Shown here: one piece after another, positions 1 to 7,954 of the stretch
How positions within the stretch are numbered: the first letter of the stretch is position 1
How the letters are laid out: each line of letters opens with the position of its first letter
From: CAHJXG01 sp965277495
Lineage (GTDB): Bacteria; Pseudomonadota; Alphaproteobacteria; Acetobacterales; Acetobacteraceae
DNA: 64,000 nucleotides
Direction: 5' to 3'
NCBI GenBank assembly: GCA_965277495.1
Contig: OZ255824.1
Span: 3,968,001-4,032,000 of the forward strand
Notes under the pieces: model-generated
Database searches by the model: none
The model's input: the letters and a program-made list of their open reading frames with translations, nothing else
Told to the model about the DNA's origin: nothing
Program-made: the position numbers and the translations under genes

Positions 1-333
1 ATCACCTTCGAATACATCATGCTGCGCGGCGTGAACGACAGCGAGGCGGATGCGCGGGAGTTGGTGCGGCTGATTGCCGGCATCCCGGCCAAGGTGAACC
101 TGATCCCGTTCAACCCCTGGCCCGGCAGCGATTACCGTCCGAGCGGGCGGGAAACGCTGGAGCGGTTCGCGGCCATCGTGCACGACGCCGGCTTCGCCGC
201 GCCGATCCGGATGCCGCGCGGGCAGGACATCCTGGCTGCCTGCGGGCAGTTGCGCACCGACAGCCGGCGGAGCCGGGGCGCGAGCACCGGATTGCGATCC
301 GCGCTGGCGCAACCATCTGTCAGCGATGGATAA
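1..333 (+). CDS. rlmN: 23S rRNA (adenine2503-C2)-methyltransferase RlmN, C-terminal part
   Basis: Radical-SAM enzyme that methylates C2 of A2503 in 23S rRNA and A37 of some tRNAs. Only the last 110 residues are present; the gene enters from the left edge already in frame. The stretch FEYIMLRGVNDS (residues 3-14), NLIPFNPWPG (about 33-42) and the terminal PRGQDILAACGQL are family hallmarks. Cys81 of the fragment, in AACGQL, corresponds to the C-terminal cysteine that is transiently methylated and resolves the methyl intermediate. The last 30 residues after GQL are a variable tail. The stop codon overlaps the start of the next gene by 8 bases, so the two are probably co-transcribed. Confidence 0.95.
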   Translation: MTFEYIMLRGVNDSEADARELVRLIAGIPAKVNLIPFNPWPGSDYRPSGRETLERFAAIVHDAGFAAPIRMPRGQDILAACGQLRTDSRRSRGASTGLRSALAQPSVSDG

Positions 334-508
334 TACGCAGGGTTCCTCGGCCGCCAACGACCATTCGGACCGGCACGACGCCGAGCGCACGCCGCCGGAG
401 TCGAAGCCGCACGATGCGAAATTGCCGGCAGAGATCGGTGGCCCGAAGGGGCCGGAGCCGACCCGCTACGGCGATTGGGAGCAGAAGGGCCGCTGCACCG
501 ATTTTTAG
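326..508 (+). CDS. DUF1674 protein (SDHAF4-like, succinate dehydrogenase assembly family)
   Basis: A 60-residue protein with a polar, disordered N-terminal half and the conserved C-terminal DUF1674 motif GGPKGPEPTRYGDWEQKG at residues 38-55, ending in the usual DF. The family includes the mitochondrial factor SDHAF4, which binds flavinylated SdhA before assembly with SdhB; the same role here is inference from family. The ATG lies inside the last codons of rlmN (8-base overlap), which suggests translational coupling. A perfect inverted repeat follows the gene. Confidence 0.85.
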   Translation: MDNTQGSSAANDHSDRHDAERTPPESKPHDAKLPAEIGGPKGPEPTRYGDWEQKGRCTDF

Positions 509-517
509 TGGTCCGAT

Positions 518-544
518 CCTAACGCTTGACTTTCAAGCGTTAGG
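518..544. terminator. Perfect 12-bp inverted repeat between convergent genes
   Basis: CCTAACGCTTGA, a 3-base loop, then TCAAGCGTTAGG. It sits between the stop of the DUF1674 gene and the stop of the convergent folD, a usual place for a bidirectional terminator. Neither side has a clear T-run, so it may act with Rho or simply protect the 3' ends. Confidence 0.6.
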
Positions 545-567
545 GGAATCGGTCCACCAGATAACCT

Positions 568-1422
568 CTAGCTATGCGCGAGCCGCCGGTTCACCGCAGC
601 CCTGACGGTATTTTCCAATAAGCAGGCGATGGTCATGGGCCCGACGCCGCCGGGCACGGGAGTGATGGCGCCGGCGACGGCGGCGCATTCGGCATAGGCG
701 ACATCGCCGGCCAGGTCGCCATTGGGCAAACGGTTGATGCCGACGTCGATGACGGCCGCGCCGGGCTTGATCCAATCGCCGCGCACCATCTCGGGCCGTC
801 CCACCGCTGCAACGAGGATATCGGCCCGGCGGCACTCACCGGCCAGGTCCACCGTGCGGGAATGCGCAATCGTGACGGTGGCGTCGGCCGCCAGCAGCAG
901 CGTCGCCATCGGCTTGCCGACAATCGCCGACCGTCCGAGCACCAACGCCCGTACGCCCCGGAGCGGGATCTCCGCCGCTTCCAGCAGCCGCATGACTCCG
1001 GTGGGCGTGCAAGGGGCGAGCACGTCGAGGCCGTCCTGCAGGCGGCCGACGTTCAGCGGGTGGAAACCGTCCACGTCCTTGGCCGGGTCGATGGCCTCGA
1101 TGATCGGGCGTGGGGGAACGGCGTCCGGCAACGGAAGCTGGACGAGGATGCCGTCGACTTCGGGGTCCGCATTCAGCCGCCGGATCAACGCCAGGAGATC
1201 GGCGGCGGGGACGTGGGCAGGCAGGCGGATGGTCTGCGCGAGCAGCCCGGCGGCCTGGGCCGCGCGGTCCTTGTTGCGGACATAGACGGCACTGGCCGGG
1301 TTTTCGCCGACGAGCACGACCGCCAGGCCCGGCTTGAACGGCAAGGCTGCGGTCTGTTCGGCGATGCGGGTGCGCAGGGCGGCGGCGATGGCTTTGCCGT
1401 CGATGACGCGAGCGGGCATCAC
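568..1422 (-). CDS. folD: Bifunctional methylenetetrahydrofolate dehydrogenase / methenyltetrahydrofolate cyclohydrolase
   Basis: Cytosolic one-carbon enzyme interconverting 5,10-methylene-THF, 5,10-methenyl-THF and 10-formyl-THF. The 284-residue length is normal. Recognisable are YVRNKDRAA (around residue 50, containing the catalytic lysine), the PLP motif in VQLPLP, GRSAIVGKP in the NADP-binding Rossmann domain, and PVPGGVGPMT near the C-terminus. The reading frame opens with GTG at 1422 followed at once by ATG at 1419; either could initiate, giving 284 or 283 residues. The upstream yggT ends 10 bases before, so the genes are likely in one operon. Confidence 0.95.
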   Translation of the reverse strand: MMPARVIDGKAIAAALRTRIAEQTAALPFKPGLAVVLVGENPASAVYVRNKDRAAQAAGLLAQTIRLPAHVPAADLLALIRRLNADPEVDGILVQLPLPDAVPPRPIIEAIDPAKDVDGFHPLNVGRLQDGLDVLAPCTPTGVMRLLEAAEIPLRGVRALVLGRSAIVGKPMATLLLAADATVTIAHSRTVDLAGECRRADILVAAVGRPEMVRGDWIKPGAAVIDVGINRLPNGDLAGDVAYAECAAVAGAITPVPGGVGPMTIACLLENTVRAAVNRRLAHS

Positions 1423-1432
1423 ATGCCCGCCC

Positions 1433-1747
1433 TCACATAATCGTCCAGACGCCTCGGGTCAGGCCGACATAAAGGGTCGCCACCAACGGGCGTGCAACGT
1501 ATTGCAGCAACAGGATCGCGATGATCGGGCTGATGTCGATGTTGCCGAAGTTGGGCAGCACGTTGCGTATTGGGCGCAGCATCGGCTCGGTGACTCGGTT
1601 CAGGAAGTCGCCGATCGTGTAAACGAGCCGGTTGCGGGTGTCGAGCACGCCGAAGGAGGCCAGGGTGCTAAAGATGGCCGACAGGATCAATGCCCAAATT
1701 AACAGCCCGATGATGGCTTCGAGAAGCTGAAACAAGCCTGAGATCAC
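1433..1747 (-). CDS. YggT family membrane protein
   Basis: A 104-residue integral membrane protein with two hydrophobic YGGT repeats: a first segment around residues 2-28, and a second in the C-terminal part, preceded by the family signature NRVTEPMLRPIRNVLPN. Family members have been linked to osmotic tolerance and cell-envelope processes, without a defined biochemical role. The open frame continues 17 codons upstream, but a strong AGGAGG at 1757-1762 lies 9 bases before the GTG at 1747, so GTG is chosen as start. It is followed by folD. Confidence 0.85.
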   Translation of the reverse strand: MISGLFQLLEAIIGLLIWALILSAIFSTLASFGVLDTRNRLVYTIGDFLNRVTEPMLRPIRNVLPNFGNIDISPIIAILLLQYVARPLVATLYVGLTRGVWTIM

Positions 1748-1756
1748 GTGGGGCAG

Positions 1757-1762
1757 CCTCCT
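1757..1762 (-). promoter_or_regulatory. Ribosome binding site setting the yggT GTG start
   Basis: AGGAGG on the minus strand, 9 bases upstream of the GTG at 1747. It falls inside the longer open frame and argues against the upstream start at 1798. Confidence 0.75.
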
Positions 1763-1833
1763 GAGGAATGCGGCGGACCCTACCCATGCGCCCGGCATGG
1801 TGCAACCGGGCGCGGAATATGCGTGCGGCGCGC

Positions 1834-1862
1834 TTGACTTGGCGGATGTGCCTGAGCATTGT
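1834..1862 (+). promoter_or_regulatory. Candidate promoter of tRNA-Ala
   Basis: TTGACT at 1834-1839 and CATTGT at 1857-1862, separated by 17 bases, with the mature tRNA starting 17 bases after the -10 element. The -35 is good and the -10 weak. Confidence 0.5.
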
Positions 1863-1878
1863 CCGCCACCTGCACGGC

Positions 1879-1954
1879 GGGGCTGTAGCTCAGTTGGGAG
1901 AGCGCCTCGTTCGCAATGAGGAGGTCAGCGGTTCGATCCCGCTCAGCTCCACCA
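1879..1954 (+). tRNA. tRNA-Ala (anticodon CGC)
   Basis: A 76-base cloverleaf with encoded CCA. The acceptor stem GGGGCTG pairs with CAGCTCC, the D-arm contains GCTC-AGTTGGGA-GAGC, the anticodon stem is CCTCG/TGAGG with loop TTCGCAA (anticodon CGC, reading GCG), and the T-arm is AGCGG-TTCGATC-CCGCT. The discriminator base is A, as expected for alanine. A GCG-reading alanine tRNA fits the high GC content. Confidence 0.97.
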
Positions 1955-2002
1955 CCGCTGTGTCAATCAATTAGCGCCCGTTTCAGGACCGAGCAGCGGC
2001 GT

Positions 2003-3058
2003 TCATGGACGCCTATCCGGACCGGCGCGCGTGCGCTCGGCCGCGGGCCGCAGGTTCTGCAGCCGGGTGCGCGCCTCCTCGTTGCCGAGATCCAAGGCGC
2101 GGCGATACCAAGATGAGGCTTGTTCCGGGTCGGGACGGAGGCCGAGCGCGCCGATCTGCGTCAGGAACCCTGCGTCAAAGGTCTTCCCCATCGCCGTCGC
2201 GGCATCGCCGGAGCCGGCGGCGGCGGCACGCTCATACAAAAGACGCGCAGCCGACACGTCGCCCTGCTGCATCAGCGCATCGCCGCGGCGGACCATCATG
2301 GCCGCCCGTAGGGCGGCGGCGCGCTGTTCCTCCACCCTGCGAGCCTCCGCCAGCCGGGCTTCGGCGTCGGACGCATCCTTCGTCCCGCGTTCGACCCGGC
2401 CCGTCAGCGCATTGACCTGCTGCTCGGTGGCGCTGACCTGCTGCGTCACGCGCTCAAGCTGTGCGGTGGTGTCGTCCAGACGCTTCTGCGCCGCCTCGGC
2501 CGCCTGTTGGCTGATCGGAAGCTGCTGCTCGATGGCACTGCGCTGCGCCACAACTTCGGAAAGCTGCGCCTTGCTCTCGGCCAACTGCTTCTCAGCCGTG
2601 GCTGCACTCTCCTGCACGTCCCCGGCCTGGCGCTGCAATGCGGCGAGCCGTTGCTCGGCGGCGCTGACCTGCTGCGTCACCCCCTCAAGCTGTGCGGTTG
2701 TGCCGGTAAGTTTCTGCTGCTCGAGTTCGGCCGCGGCTTGCGTGCGGGAAAGCTGTTCCTGCAGCGCGCTTAGGCGCTGTTCGGCGTCGGTGCGCTGCGT
2801 GGCCAAACGCTCGATCTGCATCTCTGCGTTTGCGACCTGGGCCTCTGCCTGGCCGGCCGCTTGCCGGGCTTGTTGCAGCGCGGCCTCGGCGTCCGCGAGC
2901 TCTCCTAGGCGGGGGTCCGCATCCTGCGTCAGTTGTGCGGGCGGTACCCGCGTCTCCGCCTCCTGCCCGTGCGCCGCGCCGGCGTGCCCGTCGAACGCCA
3001 CGATGGCCAAAGCGAGTGTCATCGAAAGCCTTGGCCGGGCCCACCGATCTATAATCAT
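2003..3058 (-). CDS. Exported coiled-coil protein with SEL1-like C-terminal repeats
   Basis: A 351-residue protein of unknown function. Residues 1-31 form a signal peptide (hydrophobic core LSMTLALAIVAF, with GAAHGQ near the cleavage site). Residues about 50-250 are a long coiled coil rich in Ala, Gln and Glu, with a near-duplicate segment: residues 120-141 and 197-218 match at 17 of 22 positions. Residues 255-336 form a SEL1/TPR-like module (GDVSAARLLYERAAA, later WYRRALDLG). The start is the ATG at 3058, preceded by GGAG and followed by the signal sequence; the open frame upstream lacks these. The C-terminal module is shared with the divergently transcribed neighbour at 3371. A scaffold role in the periplasm is inference. 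Confidence 0.7.
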   Translation of the reverse strand: MIIDRWARPRLSMTLALAIVAFDGHAGAAHGQEAETRVPPAQLTQDADPRLGELADAEAALQQARQAAGQAEAQVANAEMQIERLATQRTDAEQRLSALQEQLSRTQAAAELEQQKLTGTTAQLEGVTQQVSAAEQRLAALQRQAGDVQESAATAEKQLAESKAQLSEVVAQRSAIEQQLPISQQAAEAAQKRLDDTTAQLERVTQQVSATEQQVNALTGRVERGTKDASDAEARLAEARRVEEQRAAALRAAMMVRRGDALMQQGDVSAARLLYERAAAAGSGDAATAMGKTFDAGFLTQIGALGLRPDPEQASSWYRRALDLGNEEARTRLQNLRPAAERTRAGPDRRP

Positions 3059-3370
3059 GGCGCTTCGTCTCCCAGGCGTATTGTTTGTGCCTCCACGATA
3101 GAAGCGTCGGCACGCGGGCGAAAGGTGATCATTGAAGTGAGCCTGCAGCCCAGTCGAGCAAGCGGCCAGCCTGCCGGACGGACTAGGCGTATCGGCGGGG
3201 GCCTTCAATCACTGACGCGTGTTGTGCCGTCGCCGATGAAACTGGCCTATAAGCCTGCCTTGAGGGGGAGTGTGCCGAGGTTTGCTTTCGTCGTGCGGAG
3301 GCGAGATAAACCGTTTGCTCGCGACGTTGCGCTGCAACGCACTGCACCCTCGCAGGAGTCTGCTGGAGCA
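3059..3370. other. Intergenic region between the divergent SEL1-module genes
   Basis: About 312 bases without a convincing gene. The frame of the rightward gene stays open from ATG 3236, so a longer N-terminus is possible, but that stretch has poor composition. Both genes must be driven from here; no promoter matched well enough to call. Confidence 0.5.
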
Positions 3371-4561
3371 ATGCATAAGCCGGGCACGCCTTTCCGCCAT
3401 CCGTTCCAGTCGAGTTTGGCTGCCCAATCCGTATTGGTGCCCGCTGTTCTCCAAATGGATGCAGACTGGATCGTGCTGCGCGACGTGATGCCCGACATTC
3501 GCGCCAGCAATACGCCAACACTGCCGTCGTGCGTCGGTTTTGCTCTGCTGCATCCTGAGCATGGCATCGTTTTACTCGATTTCGCACCTGATGGCACAGC
3601 CCAAGCGGTCGAACGTTTGCGCCGGGCGCTTGCGGCCGCGAAATTCCACAAGATCTTTCCCGGCCACCTTGCGATCGTTTACCGGGAGATCACGCACGAA
3701 GACGTTCCCCGACTGGCTGGCCTGATCCGCGCCGCCCTTTCGGCGGAACGGGCGACAGCAATCGACGGCGGGCAAGGGTGGACCCGCTTGGCGAGGCACG
3801 TCTTGGGCGGCGTGCGTCTTTTCGACCTCGGGTTCTCGACGGAAACATCGCAAGCCGACAGCTTATCCGTCGCGCCGCCATGGGTGGCAGAGTGGCGCCC
3901 GGCTGCCCGCTCGCCCGGTTTTGGCGCACTGGGTTGTTTCTGGGCCGCCGTTTTGGCCACCGTCGCGGGCGGGGCGGCCTTCTTGCAGTATGACTACGTG
4001 CCGCCTTCGCAGGCCGTCCGCGCCGAGGAACGCTCGCAAAGCAGCGCATTCGGCTCCGATGCTCCGAGCCGCTCGCCTGCACCTGCCGCCACCGCTCCGC
4101 TCGCCCAAGATGCCCTCATAACCGACACCACAGCGCTTGAGGCCGTGCGTGCCCCATTCCCAGCCGAGGGGCAAACTCCCCTGATGACTGACGCAGGCAG
4201 CGGACCCGATCGTGCCACGCCCGCGCCCGCCATGTCCACCGCCACCGCCGTGTTGGCAGAGACGATGGTCCGCCGCGCCGGCGCCCTGCTGCAGCATGGC
4301 GACGTGTCGGCTGCGCGCCTGCTGTATGAGCGCGCCGCCGCGTCCGGTTCCGGACATGCAGCGACGGCGATGGGCAGGACCTTCGACGCGGCATTCCTCG
4401 CCTGGACCGGCGTCGTCGGCCTGAGCGCCGACCCAGCGCTGGCCGCAAAGTGGTATCGTCGCGGTCTCGAACTCGGCGATGACGAAGCACGCGCGCGGCT
4501 GCAAATGCTCCAGCCTGCGCCCGGCCGCACCAGTATCGCCATGGAGGCACCCTCGCAATGA
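3371..4561 (+). CDS. Membrane protein with SEL1-like C-terminal module, function unknown
   Basis: A 396-residue protein from the ATG at 3371, which has AGGAG about 12 bases upstream; ATG 3236 is an alternative. Residues 1-183 form an uncharacterised N-terminal domain, 184-206 one transmembrane helix, 210-295 a Pro/Ala-rich linker, and 299-380 a SEL1-like module. By hand alignment the module is identical at 57 of 82 positions to residues 255-336 of the divergent neighbour. The single helix and linker suggest the module projects from the inner membrane; which side is not certain. The stop overlaps the start of the TAXI gene as ATGA, so the two are translationally coupled. Confidence 0.65.
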   Translation: MHKPGTPFRHPFQSSLAAQSVLVPAVLQMDADWIVLRDVMPDIRASNTPTLPSCVGFALLHPEHGIVLLDFAPDGTAQAVERLRRALAAAKFHKIFPGHLAIVYREITHEDVPRLAGLIRAALSAERATAIDGGQGWTRLARHVLGGVRLFDLGFSTETSQADSLSVAPPWVAEWRPAARSPGFGALGCFWAAVLATVAGGAAFLQYDYVPPSQAVRAEERSQSSAFGSDAPSRSPAPAATAPLAQDALITDTTALEAVRAPFPAEGQTPLMTDAGSGPDRATPAPAMSTATAVLAETMVRRAGALLQHGDVSAARLLYERAAASGSGHAATAMGRTFDAAFLAWTGVVGLSADPALAAKWYRRGLELGDDEARARLQMLQPAPGRTSIAMEAPSQ

Positions 4562-5598
4562 CGCACCGGCCCACCCATCGCAGACGCGCCGTCCTGCGTC
4601 CCCTCTGGCGCAGCTTTTTCCTGGCGGCCCTCATCAGCGCTCCGGCGGCTGCCCAACGTGCGGCGCCGGGCGCCCCGGCCATCGCCCCGGCCGCCACCAC
4701 GGCGCGGGCCAATGCCGGCACCATCGGCGTCATCTCCGGCGGGGTGCAAGGCACCTACATCCGCATCGCCGCCGACCTCGCGACCACGCTCGACGACGGC
4801 GATCAGCTTCGCATCCTGCCGATCATCGGACGCGGCTCGGTGCAGAACATCGCCGACGTGCTTTACCTCCGCGGGGTGGACGTCGGCATCGTCCAGGGCG
4901 ATGTCCTGACCTATCTCCGGCGCGAGCGCCTGTTCCCCGGCATCGAGCAATCCATTCAATACATCACTAAGCTGTATGACGAGGAGGTGCATGTCCTCGC
5001 CCGGGCCGATATCTCAAGCATCGAGGAGCTGGCGCATCAGCCGGTGAACGTGGACCTGCCGGGCAGCGGCACGGCGATGACGGCGTCCGTGGTTTTCGAC
5101 ACGCTCGGCATTCCGGCGCAGCTTGTTCATTACAATCAGGCCGCGGCGCTGGACCGGCTGAAACGGGGCGAGATCGCGGCGCTGGTCTATGTCACGGGCA
5201 AGCCCGCGGCGCTGTTCTCGTCCATCAGCCCGGACGCCGGCCTGCATTTCCTGCCGATCACGATCACGCCGGGTTTGCTGGAAACCTATCTGCCGTCGCA
5301 GTTGGAGCATGACCGCTATCCCGCGCTGATCCCTGACGGCAAGCCCGTGGAGACATTGGCGGTCGGCGCAGTGATGGCGGTGTATGCGTGGCCGCAGAAA
5401 CAGGAGCGTTATGCGAAAGTGGCGCGCTTCGTGAAAGCGTTCTTCACGAACTTCGACCGCTTCCGGCAGGCGCCGAACCATCCGAAATGGGCGGACGTGA
5501 ACCTGGCGGCGCAACTGCCGGGCTGGACGCGTTTTCCCGCCGCGCAGGAGGAGCTGCAACGGGGAGTCGCGGCGCCGACCGGCACGGCTTCAAAATAG
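4558..5598 (+). CDS. TAXI family TRAP-type solute-binding protein
   Basis: A 346-residue periplasmic protein. An Arg-rich start and a hydrophobic segment (FFLAALISAPAAAQ, ending about residue 33) make a signal peptide. The mature part matches the TAXI family: IGVISGGVQGTYIRIAADLA near the start, then GRGSVQNIADVLYLRGVDVGIVQ, and VNVDLPGSGTAMTA. TAXI proteins normally deliver ligands to TRAP transporters with a fused DctQM permease. No such permease is present in the window; instead the gene is coupled by ATGA to the membrane SEL1 protein. The ligand is unknown, and a sensing or assembly role with the membrane partner is possible. Confidence 0.85.
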   Translation: MTHRPTHRRRAVLRPLWRSFFLAALISAPAAAQRAAPGAPAIAPAATTARANAGTIGVISGGVQGTYIRIAADLATTLDDGDQLRILPIIGRGSVQNIADVLYLRGVDVGIVQGDVLTYLRRERLFPGIEQSIQYITKLYDEEVHVLARADISSIEELAHQPVNVDLPGSGTAMTASVVFDTLGIPAQLVHYNQAAALDRLKRGEIAALVYVTGKPAALFSSISPDAGLHFLPITITPGLLETYLPSQLEHDRYPALIPDGKPVETLAVGAVMAVYAWPQKQERYAKVARFVKAFFTNFDRFRQAPNHPKWADVNLAAQLPGWTRFPAAQEELQRGVAAPTGTASK

Positions 5599-5671
5599 GG
5601 CGCTGGGCCGCGGCTTAGGGCGTCGGCAATCAAGCCGGGTGCGTTGACGTCCACATCGTGGTACCGCGCGC

Positions 5672-6592
5672 TTACGCCGCCTTCGCCAACTCGACCCCGC
5701 ACGCATCGAATGCCGTAAACAGCTTGGCAGCGCTTGCGTCGTCCAGGCGGAGATGCGGCGGGCGGATGTTCAGCCATGCGTCGTCCCCGGTGTGGCGTGC
5801 CACCAGCGCCTTCAAGCCCGGGATCAGGGCGGCCGAGGTCACCGCCATCCGCAGCGCGCTCAATGTTTCCTGCGCCGCTGCACCTTCGGGGCCGTTCCAA
5901 CCGGCATAGACCCGCGCGTTCACCGCCGCCGTCACGTTGCTCGCCGCCGAGATCGACCCGGCCCCGCCGATCTGCAAAAGCCGGTGCAAATGGCCGTCGT
6001 CGCCGCAATAAACCTCGAAACCATCCTGCGCGAAGTGCTCGACATAGGCCCGGGTGTTGGCGAAGTCGCCGCTGCTGTCCTTGATGCCCTTGATGGTGCC
6101 GGGATAGGCGCGCAACAGGCGACCAACCAGGTCCACGGTAAACGGCACCGCCGATTGAGCTGGAAAATGATACAGGAACATCCGCGTGCCGGTCCCGGTG
6201 CGCTGGATGACCTCGCTGAACCAGGCGAACAGGCCATCCTCGCTCGGGTTCTTGTAAAAGAATGGCGGAAGGGCGAGCACTCCGGGGCAGCCGAGTTCCG
6301 CGGCGCGGCGCGCCAGCAGGACCGTGTCGGTGAGCGCCGGGGTGCCGACGCCGGGCAGCAGGCGGGCGGCGGGAATGCCGCGCTCGACCAGGCCCTCCAT
6401 CACGGCGATGCGCTCCGAGATGCCAAGCGAGTTCGCCTCCCCGGTCGTGCCCAGGATGGCGAGCCCGTTGCAGCCATTCGCCAGCAGCCAGCGGCAATGC
6501 GCGGCCATGCGGTCGAGGTCGATCGATAGATCCGCGCGCATGGCCGTCAGCGCCGCGGCGTTCACGCCGCCATAGAGTGCATCCTTCATCAT
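5672..6592 (-). CDS. Dihydrodipicolinate synthase/N-acetylneuraminate lyase family aldolase
   Basis: A 306-residue class I aldolase of the DapA superfamily. Visible are GTTGEANSL (around residues 48-56, the GTTGE signature), the YHFP tyrosine near residue 141, and the Schiff-base lysine in GIKDSSGD near residue 169. Several residues typical of true DapA are not obvious, and the gene is not near lysine genes (lysA is 17 kb away), so a sugar-acid or other 2-oxoacid aldolase is as likely as DapA. The ATG overlaps the stop of the upstream UPF0260 gene by 4 bases. Confidence 0.8.
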   Translation of the reverse strand: MMKDALYGGVNAAALTAMRADLSIDLDRMAAHCRWLLANGCNGLAILGTTGEANSLGISERIAVMEGLVERGIPAARLLPGVGTPALTDTVLLARRAAELGCPGVLALPPFFYKNPSEDGLFAWFSEVIQRTGTGTRMFLYHFPAQSAVPFTVDLVGRLLRAYPGTIKGIKDSSGDFANTRAYVEHFAQDGFEVYCGDDGHLHRLLQIGGAGSISAASNVTAAVNARVYAGWNGPEGAAAQETLSALRMAVTSAALIPGLKALVARHTGDDAWLNIRPPHLRLDDASAAKLFTAFDACGVELAKAA

Positions 6593-7068
6593 CGCTCCTC
6601 CCCTTTCTTGACGCGGCGCGGCACCCGCGGCGACTGGCCGGGCCAGTCCACGATATGGTGCTCCAGCGGCCCGGCCCGGCGCTCGTTCACCGCGCGCCCG
6701 CGGACGGACACGCCCGCCGCGTGCACGCTATCGGGGTCGCCGGACACCAGCGGATGCCACCACGCCAAGCCCTTGCCTTCGGCCAAGCGGCGGTAGGCGC
6801 AGGTCGGCGGCAGCCAGTCGATCTCGTCCAGCGTGCCGGGCGTCAGCGAGACGCAGTCGGGCACCTTTATCTGCCGGGTCTCGTACTGCTTGCAGCGGCA
6901 GGTCTCACCGTCCAGCAGGCGGCAGGACACGTTGGTGAAAGACAGTTCCTGGGTCTCGTCGTCGCGCAGCTTATGCAGGCAACAGCGGCCGCAACCGTCG
7001 CATAACGATTCCCACTCCGCAGGCGTCATGCGGTCCAACGGCTTGGTCGTCCAGAACGGGCCATCCAT
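6589..7068 (-). CDS. YcgN/UPF0260 family cysteine-cluster protein
   Basis: A 159-residue cytosolic protein of the UPF0260 (YcgN) family. The N-terminal CDGCGRCCLHK (residues 23-33) is the CxxCxxCC cluster expected to bind a metal or Fe-S centre. Further cysteines follow in VSCRLLDGETCRCKQY and PPTCAYR, and the C-terminal half contains the family motif LAWWHPLVSGDP. No biochemical role is established. It ends with ATGA overlapping the aldolase start, so the two are co-translated. Confidence 0.88.
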   Translation of the reverse strand: MDGPFWTTKPLDRMTPAEWESLCDGCGRCCLHKLRDDETQELSFTNVSCRLLDGETCRCKQYETRQIKVPDCVSLTPGTLDEIDWLPPTCAYRRLAEGKGLAWWHPLVSGDPDSVHAAGVSVRGRAVNERRAGPLEHHIVDWPGQSPRVPRRVKKGEER

Positions 7069-7107
7069 GCGCGCGAATATAGTCCGGGCCAGGCAGGCCA
7101 GGAAGGG

Positions 7108-7878
7108 CTACCGGCGTGGGGCCGTTAACGGCTGCTGCTGGATCGGCGCGTGCCGCGGCCCCGGTTGGAGCGGTATAGGCGCCGGCAAGGCAGGCGGCGC
7201 TGCGGGCTCGGATTGCTGGCCATAACGGATCATCACCTGCCGTAGCGGGTCGGCGGCCGGATTCGTCGCCTCCATGCTGATCACGATCTGCTGGGCCGCC
7301 ATTGGGCGTCCGTAATAGGCTTGGTTCCACTCGGACTTGCTGCTCATCAGGCTGCCGCTGAGCGAGATGCCGGCATAGAGGCCGCGCGCCCGGGAGAACC
7401 CGACAATATCGGCGCTGAGGGCAGCGGTCGTGGCGCCCTCGACCCCGCCGCCCAGGTCCACGAAGGTCGCGACGGCGTCGGCGCCCAGCTTGAATTGATT
7501 GTCCATGACGGCGTTCAGCCCCCTATCGGACATGATCAGCAGCAGCACCTCGGCATCCTGCACCCCGGCTTGGAAACCGATGCTGCCGCCGCCCATGCCG
7601 TAGAACGCCGGCGCCGACCATGACCCGGCGCCGTCCCGTGCCACCAGCACGCAACTGCCGCCCTGGCCACCCAGCAGGAAGCCGGCCCGGAAAATCTGCG
7701 GACAGATCATCGCCGCCCGCGCCCGCCTGAGTACAGACTGCGCATCCTTGCCGTCCCGGTTGTTCAGCAGGTCCTGCGCCGCGAGCGTGGCGCGGTCCAC
7801 CAATTCCTGCTGCTCGGATTGGGCGTGCGCGGCAATCGGCAGCAGGGCCAGAATGGCCAACATAACGGTGCGCACCAT
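7108..7878 (-). CDS. Exported SYLF (YSC84-like) lipid-binding domain protein
   Basis: A 256-residue protein with a signal peptide (MVRTVMLAILALLPIAAHAQ) and a SYLF/DUF500 domain over about residues 25-200. The domain is marked by KGxxxx-type glycine-rich strands (FRAGFLLGGQGGSCVLVARD), FYGMGGGSIGFQAGVQ and a late GLYAGISLSGS. SYLF domains bind phosphoinositides in eukaryotes; the bacterial role is unclear, probably envelope lipid association. The C-terminal 40 residues are Pro/Gln-rich. The start at 7878 is chosen because AGGAAGG precedes it at normal spacing and the signal peptide follows directly; a further 9 codons upstream are open. Confidence 0.85.
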   Translation of the reverse strand: MVRTVMLAILALLPIAAHAQSEQQELVDRATLAAQDLLNNRDGKDAQSVLRRARAAMICPQIFRAGFLLGGQGGSCVLVARDGAGSWSAPAFYGMGGGSIGFQAGVQDAEVLLLIMSDRGLNAVMDNQFKLGADAVATFVDLGGGVEGATTAALSADIVGFSRARGLYAGISLSGSLMSSKSEWNQAYYGRPMAAQQIVISMEATNPAADPLRQVMIRYGQQSEPAAPPALPAPIPLQPGPRHAPIQQQPLTAPRR

Positions 7879-7954
7879 CGCAATGGTTTCCTTCCTGAGA
7901 TACACGATCCTAGCGCGTGATTATGGCGTTACCAAGCACTGTTGATCCGGTATC

